DNA of 44,252 bases from CAZPAV01 sp964584755 (GTDB lineage Bacteria; Actinomycetota; Acidimicrobiia; Spongiisociales; UBA5794). The stretch lies in NCBI GenBank assembly GCA_964584755.1, contig CAZPAV010000022.1:1-44252 (forward strand), in the 5' to 3' direction. The notes under the pieces are model-generated. The model saw only the letters and a program-made list of their open reading frames with translations. It was not told the DNA's origin and did no database searches. Position numbers and translations under genes: made by a program. Numbering within the stretch: the stretch's first letter is position 1; each line of letters opens with the position of its first letter. Positions 39,620 through 44,252 of this stretch are shown piece after piece.

Positions 39620-39802
39620 GGATCCTCCCTGCAAGTGAGACGGCCCGCGCCGGGCTCCACGGCGAGACGACGCCGCGGTCACCACGTCTTGGCCGAACGG
39701 GCCGGCGGAGAGCATGGCTCGCGGCGATGGCGACAGCGAGTCGGTTCCTCGGTGCGGGGTCCTCCCCGGTCACGGGGGTAGGCTTTCCCGACCCGAGGCA
39801 CG

Positions 39803-40852
39803 ATGACCGATTCCCTTCCCGACCGCCGAGCTCGTCCCCTCCCGTGGACCAAGATCGCGCTACGCGGTCTCATGCTCCTCGTGGCTCTCGTCTCCCTCTA
39901 CCTCTTCCTCCCGCAACTCAGCGACATGTTCGCCAAGGCCGCGGAGCTCGGCGGGGTCCAGTGGCGCTGGTTCCTCCTCATGTTCCTCCTCGAGGCGGGA
40001 GCGTTCGTCGCCTTCTGGGAGCTGGTGCGCATCGCCGTGCCCGGGGTCTCCTGGTTCGTCGCGGCGACCTCACACCTGACGGCGAACGCGCTCGGCAAGG
40101 TGATCCCGGGGGGGCAGATGATCGCCGGCGCCGCGTACTACGGGATGCTCTCCGTCTCGGGGGTTCCGGCGGGCCGTGCCGCCGCGGGGTTGGCGGCCAC
40201 GTCGGCACTCTCGACACTCGTGCTCCTCGCCCTCCCCGGCGTCTCCCTCGTCCTCGCCGGACTGAGCGCTCCCGTGCCGCGCGGTCTCCTCCCGGTCGCC
40301 ATCGTCGGAACCGTCCTCTTCGTGTTCATGTTCCTGGCGGTCGTGGTGCTCGTTCGATTCGATCGTCCCCTCCACGCCTCCGGGTTCCTCGTCGAGCGAG
40401 GGGTCGGCTGGGTCGCGGCCCGGCTGCGCCGACCCTGGAAGGTCACCGCGGAGAGCTTCGTGCATCGTCGGGACGAGGTCGTCGGTGCGCTCGGCCGGCG
40501 CTGGGAGCGCGCCCTGGGAGTGGCCGTCCTCAACTGGATGCTCGACTATCTGGCCCTCGTGGTGGCGCTCGTCGCCATCGGCGCCGAGCCACGGCCCAGC
40601 CTCGTGCTCCTCGCCTTCGCCGCCGCCGCCGTCCTCGGGATGATCCCGCTCACGCCCGGCGGCCTCGGGTTCGTCGAGGCGGGGCTCGTGGGGACGCTCA
40701 CCCTGGCGGGGATCCCGTCGTCGCAGGCGCTCCTGGCCACGCTCGCCTACCGGCTCTTCCAGTTCTGGACTCCCATCCCCGCGGGAGCCGTCGCCTACTT
40801 CCTGTTCCGCCACCGCTACGGCCGGATCCCCGAGGTCCCGTCGCGCCCGTGA
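39803..40852 (+). CDS. YbhN/UPF0104-family protein (lysylphosphatidylglycerol-synthase-like TM domain)
   Basis: 349 residues, about eight membrane segments. ALGKVIPGGQM near residue 93 and MIPLTPGGLGFVEAGL near residue 278 are the two P-G-G family motifs of the LPG synthase membrane/flippase domain. The soluble synthase domain of MprF is absent, so this is the stand-alone type, thought to act on lipids or polyprenyl carriers. The start at 39803 is shared with no other gene; a -10-like TAGGCT lies 17 bases upstream. Confidence 0.85.
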   Translation: MTDSLPDRRARPLPWTKIALRGLMLLVALVSLYLFLPQLSDMFAKAAELGGVQWRWFLLMFLLEAGAFVAFWELVRIAVPGVSWFVAATSHLTANALGKVIPGGQMIAGAAYYGMLSVSGVPAGRAAAGLAATSALSTLVLLALPGVSLVLAGLSAPVPRGLLPVAIVGTVLFVFMFLAVVVLVRFDRPLHASGFLVERGVGWVAARLRRPWKVTAESFVHRRDEVVGALGRRWERALGVAVLNWMLDYLALVVALVAIGAEPRPSLVLLAFAAAAVLGMIPLTPGGLGFVEAGLVGTLTLAGIPSSQALLATLAYRLFQFWTPIPAGAVAYFLFRHRYGRIPEVPSRP

Positions 40853-40858
40853 GGCGTC

Positions 40859-41632
40859 TCAGGGTCCGGCCAGGTCGCGCACGAAGTGCGCCGTCGCCGC
40901 GGCGACGGTCTCGGGATGGGTCCGGTGGGCGGAGTGGTCGGACCCAGGGAGGAGGAGACGCTCGACCGGGCCGGCCACCCCGGCGGCGATGGCGTCGAGC
41001 TGGGCCTGCGTGCCGTACGGGTCCTGCTCCTCCTGGATGAGGAGCACCGGGATCTCGATGCCGGGGAGGAACTTCTCGAGGTTCCAGGTCGTGAAGTCGG
41101 GGTCGGTCCACGCGTCGTGCCAGCCCCAGAAGGCGACGTCGACGTTCGGCCCGTGGTACCGCTCGAGACGGCGGCGGAGGTCTCCCCGGCGGTAGGCGTC
41201 GCCGGCGCGCCGGATCGACGCCAGGCCCACCGACTCGGTGAAGACGTGTGGCGCCTCGAGGACGAGGCCGACGAGGCCGGGGAGGAGGCCCGAGCCGGCC
41301 GCGATGATGGCGATGGAGGCACCGTCGCTGTGGCCGAAGGCGACGAGGCGATCGATGCCGAGCGCGGCCACGATGTCGGGCAGGGCGGCGGCGTCCTCGT
41401 GCATGTAGGTGGTCGGTCGCGGGAGGGGCACCGGGTCGGAGCCTCCGTACCCCGGCCTGCTGTAGGCGACGACCTCGCATCCGGTGGTCGTCGCGAGGCG
41501 CTCGGGGAAGTCCTTCCAGAGGGCGACACAGCCGAGCCCCTCGTGGAGGAGGAGCAGGGTCGGGAGACCCTCCCTGGCGGCGGGAAGGCGCGTGTACTCG
41601 ATGCGGGTGTCCGAGACGAGGATGGTCTCCAT
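40859..41632 (-). CDS. Alpha/beta hydrolase
   Basis: 257 residues. Nucleophile Ser102 in GHSDG, oxyanion region LLHEGLGC, acid in EEQDPYG, and catalytic His in PGSDHSAHRTHP. The pattern is close to enol-lactonase, esterase and haloperoxidase-type hydrolases; no exact substrate can be read. GGAGG lies three bases before the ATG. On the minus strand a TAGCGT (41664-41659) lies about 27 bases before the start. It follows the Tad locus by 45 bp. Confidence 0.85.
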   Translation of the reverse strand: METILVSDTRIEYTRLPAAREGLPTLLLLHEGLGCVALWKDFPERLATTTGCEVVAYSRPGYGGSDPVPLPRPTTYMHEDAAALPDIVAALGIDRLVAFGHSDGASIAIIAAGSGLLPGLVGLVLEAPHVFTESVGLASIRRAGDAYRRGDLRRRLERYHGPNVDVAFWGWHDAWTDPDFTTWNLEKFLPGIEIPVLLIQEEQDPYGTQAQLDAIAAGVAGPVERLLLPGSDHSAHRTHPETVAAATAHFVRDLAGP

Positions 41633-41677
41633 GGTCCTCCGTCGGCGACGTCGGCGTGACGCTAGTGCCTCCGGGGA

Positions 41678-42076
41678 TCACCCTCGTCGCGGCACGGCAC
41701 AGGCAGCGGTCCGAACCGTGGCGTCCCCCGCGACGACGCCGAGGAGGAAGCGGGGCCGGAACGGCTCGACGACCGTGACACACACCTCCGTGTCGGTGGC
41801 GACGGCATCCACCGAGCGGTCCACTCGGGGGCGGGCCGCCCGCGCCGCCGCGATCGCCACCGCCTCCGCCGCCGGCGGGTCGAGGAGGAGGCGGCCCCCG
41901 TACGCGGCCCTCTCGGAGATGACCGCGGCGCCTGCCTCCGCCCCGACGTCGGCGGCGAACGCGGCCTCCCGGTAGGTGGCGGCGTAGAGGGCGACGTCCC
42001 CGGCGAGGGCGACGACGACGAGGGCCACGAACACGAGAGCGGCCAGCAGCGGGAGCATCGCGCCGCGCTCGGTCAC
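41678..42076 (-). CDS. TadG/Rv3654c-like pseudopilin-type protein
   Basis: 132 residues from a GTG at 42076, overlapping the next gene by 4 bp. One N-terminal hydrophobic helix (MLPLLAALVFVALVVVALAGD) follows RGA, then a small soluble domain. Unlike its neighbours it has no Glu at +5 after the Gly, so prepilin-peptidase processing is doubtful. It matches the position and form of the last gene in actinobacterial Tad loci. It probably caps or tethers the pilus base; function is inferred from position. Confidence 0.75.
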   Translation of the reverse strand: MTERGAMLPLLAALVFVALVVVALAGDVALYAATYREAAFAADVGAEAGAAVISERAAYGGRLLLDPPAAEAVAIAAARAARPRVDRSVDAVATDTEVCVTVVEPFRPRFLLGVVAGDATVRTAACAVPRRG

Positions 42077-42426
42077 CGGCCGCTCCGGTACCGGCTGAGC
42101 CGGACGGTGGCGCGTCCCGTCACCGTCCGGACGAGAGGCGACCGGCCGGGTCCGGCGAGGGGCACGTCGAGGTCGACGACGACGGTGAGCGCATCGCCGG
42201 CGGACTCCACCCTGACCCGGGCCTCGGGGAGGAGCTCGGCGACGCGGCGCGCCGCCTCGTCGGGGATCCCGCGGCGGGCGGTCCACGTCGCGGCGAGTCG
42301 TGCCGCCTCGCTCACGTCCTCGGCGGCCCGCTCGAGGCGACCCAGGGTGACGAGGGCCTGGGCGACGAGGAGCACGACGGCGAACCCGACCACGAGGGTC
42401 TCGAGGAGCGCGGTTCCCCGACTCAC
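42073..42426 (-). CDS. TadE-like minor pilin
   Basis: 117 residues from a GTG at 42426 overlapping the upstream stop by 4 bp. VSRG|TALLETLVVG has the prepilin pattern: Gly before the cut, Glu at +5, then a hydrophobic helix. The soluble part (RVRVESAGDALTVVVDLDVPLAG) is a small beta domain, as in TadE pseudopilins. Probable component of the Flp pilus base or tip. Confidence 0.78.
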   Translation of the reverse strand: MSRGTALLETLVVGFAVVLLVAQALVTLGRLERAAEDVSEAARLAATWTARRGIPDEAARRVAELLPEARVRVESAGDALTVVVDLDVPLAGPGRSPLVRTVTGRATVRLSRYRSGR

Positions 42427-42821
42427 GGTGGTGAGGCGGCGGGGACGGCGGCGTGGACCCGGACGACGACCGGCACGAGATCCGGTCCCGGGGGGCGCCA
42501 CGCGAAGGCCGCGGTGGCGACGACGTCGTCCCCGCGGCGGACGACCTCCGCCTCGATGGCGGCGGCGCCGGGCACGGTGGTGGCGAGCTCCGTCAGGAGC
42601 CGGTCCCGCTCGTGCCCGGGCACGGCTCCCTCGCGCGCGGCGCGGCGCGCGGCCGCCGCCACCGCCGACGCGGCGACGTCCCGGGCGACGAGGAGGAACG
42701 CCGTCTGGACGACGACGACGAGGAGGAGGAAGACCACCGCCATCGCCGCCATGCCCTCCAGGGTGGCGCTGCCGTCGTCTACGCGAAGAAGCCCGTGAGC
42801 TGGGCGACGATGCTCGCCCAC
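42423..42821 (-). CDS. TadE-family pseudopilin (start uncertain)
   Basis: 132 residues if it starts at the GTG 42821. DDG|SATLEGMAAM is a prepilin cleavage site with Glu at +5, followed by a helix (AVVFLLLVVVVQTAFLLVA). No ATG, GTG or TTG lies between the Flp stop and this motif, so a start inside the Flp gene is needed to keep it; the ATG at 42755 would delete it. GTG 42821 gives a 43-bp overlap with Flp. The C-terminal WRPPGPDLVPVVVRVHA strand fits TadE. Confidence 0.7.
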   Translation of the reverse strand: MGEHRRPAHGLLRVDDGSATLEGMAAMAVVFLLLVVVVQTAFLLVARDVAASAVAAAARRAAREGAVPGHERDRLLTELATTVPGAAAIEAEVVRRGDDVVATAAFAWRPPGPDLVPVVVRVHAAVPAASPP

Positions 42822-42934
42822 ACCTGGGCCGCCGCGTCGCGCACCTGCGGGAGCAGCATGGCGATGACGAGCACCGCGATCGTCGCGAGCCCCAACCACT
42901 CCACGGTGGTGGCGCCTCGTTCTTCCTGCCACAT
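42779..42934 (-). CDS. Flp-type IVb pilin (DUF4244-like)
   Basis: 51 residues. Leader MWQEERG, then ATTVEWLGLATIAVLVIAML: Gly7 precedes the cut and Glu12 is +5. The rest is a single long helix ending in QLTGFFA. GAGGAGGTGACC precedes the ATG at 42934. This is the major pilus subunit candidate. It is in the standard place between TadC and TadE genes. Confidence 0.83.
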   Translation of the reverse strand: MWQEERGATTVEWLGLATIAVLVIAMLLPQVRDAAAQVWASIVAQLTGFFA

Positions 42935-42948
42935 GGTCACCTCCTCTC

Positions 42949-43767
42949 TCAGGGTCCGGTCGCCAGGCTTCTCAGCCCGACGATGGTGGGGTACAGCAGG
43001 AACAGGAGCGTGATGGGGACCATGAGGGCGAGGACCGGGCCGTAGGAGGCGAGGGCTCGCCGTCCCCCTTCGCTGGTGACCTCTCTCGCCAGCGCGGCCC
43101 TCCCGTCCCGGGAGAGCTCGGCGAGGGCGTCGGCGAGACGGCCGCCGGTGACGTGGGCGTGTCCGAGGAGCGTGTAGAGCCGTCCCGCCTCGGGATCGGC
43201 GGTGGAGCGGGAGGCCTCCTGGAGGGCCTCGGGGAGGCCCGCGCCCTCCCGGTGCCGGGCGAGGACCCGAGTCAGCTCGGTGGCGGCGACACCGCCGGCG
43301 ACGGCCACGTACCGCTCGATGGCGGCCACGACCGGCTCGCCGGTGAGGACGTGGAGGGCGAGGACGTCGGCGACGACCGGCAGCTCGAAGCGCAGTCGAC
43401 GGGAGCGGCGCTGGATCCTCGTGCTGATCCACATCTCGAGGAGGAGCCGGCCGGCGACGGCCCCGAGGACGACGAGGCCGGGAAGGGAGCGTCCCGGGCC
43501 GGTGACGAAGAGGTCGCCCTGGGCGAGGACGGCGCCGGTGACGGTCCCGGCACCGGTGGCCGCGGCACGCCGGATCCAGGCCTCCGTCGGGGACCAGTCG
43601 ACCCCGGCCCGCCGCAGCCGCCGCTCGCCCGCAGTGGGGGTCCGCTCGGGGGTGGCGGGCTCCGGTCGCAGGTAGCGCCCGACGCGCTCGACGAGCGCGG
43701 GCGGACGGTACCCCGCGGTGAGGAGGAAGACCCCGAAGCCGGCGGCGACGGCGAGGATCGCGATCAT
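42949..43767 (-). CDS. tadC: TadC-like pilus assembly membrane protein (type II secretion F domain)
   Basis: 272 residues from the ATG at 43767, overlapping the TadB stop by 4 bp. One N-terminal helix, a cytoplasmic T2SF domain (LRFELPVVADVLALHVLTGEP and GLPEALQEASR) and two C-terminal helices (YGPVLALMVPITLLFLLYPTIV). It forms the inner-membrane platform with TadB for the TadA ATPase, whose gene lies outside the window. Confidence 0.85.
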   Translation of the reverse strand: MIAILAVAAGFGVFLLTAGYRPPALVERVGRYLRPEPATPERTPTAGERRLRRAGVDWSPTEAWIRRAAATGAGTVTGAVLAQGDLFVTGPGRSLPGLVVLGAVAGRLLLEMWISTRIQRRSRRLRFELPVVADVLALHVLTGEPVVAAIERYVAVAGGVAATELTRVLARHREGAGLPEALQEASRSTADPEAGRLYTLLGHAHVTGGRLADALAELSRDGRAALAREVTSEGGRRALASYGPVLALMVPITLLFLLYPTIVGLRSLATGP

Positions 43768-44252
43768 CGGAACACCCGGGGCGGTCGAGCGAGGCGAGCG
43801 GTGCGGCGGGCGAGCAGGTAGCCGGTTCCGGTGGCTCCGAGGCCCAGTGCGAGGAGGAGGGTCCCATGTGCGGTGCGGTACACCTCCGCGGCCTGGGGGT
43901 TGGTGGCGATGGTGAGGGCGAGGAGCCCCCACGGCGCGACGAGGGCGACCACCGCGGTGAGGCGCTGCTCGGTGAGGGCGGCGTGGTGGGCCTTGCGGAG
44001 GCGCAGCTCGTCCGCCACCGAGACGCCGAGCGCGGCGAGGATCCTCCCCACGCGGGCGCCACCGGTGCCGTGGGCGGCGACGATCGTGGTGATGACCCGA
44101 TCGGCGGTGGCGTCCTCGAGGCGTGTGCGGAGCCGTTCGAGCGCGGCGACGAAGCCGTCGCCGTACGCCACCGCGGCGGCGACGTGCTCCCCTGCCTCCT
44201 GCAGCGCGGGTGGTCCGCCGGCGACCGCGGCGACGAACGCCTCCGGTAGGGC
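43764..44252 (-). CDS. tadB: TadB-like pilus assembly membrane protein, C-terminal part (5' end outside window)
   Basis: The frame is open to the right edge, giving 162 visible residues. ALPEAFVAAVAGGPPALQEAGEHV and DRVITTIVAAHGTGGARVGRILAALG match the T2SF domain of TadB, followed by two helices (LTAVVALVAPWGLLALTIA and GTLLLALGLGATGTGYLL). Partner of TadC. A GTG at 44171 is an internal codon, not the start. Confidence 0.83.
   Translation of the reverse strand, partial: ALPEAFVAAVAGGPPALQEAGEHVAAAVAYGDGFVAALERLRTRLEDATADRVITTIVAAHGTGGARVGRILAALGVSVADELRLRKAHHAALTEQRLTAVVALVAPWGLLALTIATNPQAAEVYRTAHGTLLLALGLGATGTGYLLARRTARLARPPRVFR

Noticed and set aside
1..44252. Mobile elements, integrases, prophage genes or a recent insertion beside the tRNA-Lys.
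   Set aside because: No transposase, integrase, target-site duplication or repeated tRNA 3' end was seen, and base composition looks even across the window.

Overview
The window is very GC-rich, densely packed, and uses GTG starts and 4-8 bp gene overlaps freely. It carries a TadB/TadC/Flp/TadE locus, Thr/Pro/Ala-linked lipoproteins and a CsoR-type repressor. These traits suggest a high-GC actinomycetote, perhaps near Acidimicrobiia. That placement is inference; no rRNA is present. I see no insertion sequence, prophage, integrase or CRISPR array.

Layout. 2-4663 (+): PsrB/PsrC/PsrA-type respiratory complex (ferredoxin-like subunit cut by the window edge, NrfD-like membrane anchor, Tat-exported molybdopterin subunit), closed by a strong hairpin. 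4740-5630 (+): ROK fructokinase. 5670-12542 (-): HAD phosphatase and a complete family-5 peptide-type ABC importer (binding lipoprotein, two permeases, two ATPases). The second permease carries about 120 extra residues that resemble half of a solute-binding protein. 12745-15583: two-component system divergent from a PepSY protein, with identical TTTCAG-N5-GTTCAG boxes facing both ways. 15669-15745 (-): tRNA-Lys. 15782-19563: Lipoprotein_15-type lipoprotein, thiolase, and a biotin-carrier/carboxyltransferase fusion. 19671-23892: orphan lipoprotein, SnoaL-like protein, mercaptopyruvate sulfurtransferase, LURP-one-like protein, 5'-3' exonuclease. 23972-27774 (+): ABC-2 exporter, then hemerythrin, DUF2249 and a 12-helix membrane protein.

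27695-35092 (-) is the most interesting part. Nine co-directional genes are headed by an unusual CsoR-YHS fusion with a His/Cys-rich tail. A CsoR-like palindrome (CCCACCCC-N4-GGGGTGGG) sits between the -35 and -10 of the first promoter. The genes that follow encode a methyltransferase, an ABC-2 exporter with a double-length permease, a glutaredoxin-like protein, a CcdA-like membrane thiol transporter, an anchored CxxC redoxin, and a second ABC-2 exporter. I infer a metal- or thiol-responsive envelope operon, possibly undescribed in this composition.

35171-44252: SRAP/HMCES protein, threonine dehydrogenase with KBL (threonine to glycine), small membrane proteins, a YbhN/LPG-synthase-like protein, an alpha/beta hydrolase, and the distal part of a Tad pilus locus running off the right edge.

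Several genes have a -10-like hexamer 6-7 nt before the start codon and no Shine-Dalgarno sequence, suggesting leaderless mRNAs. All functions are read from sequence motifs only.
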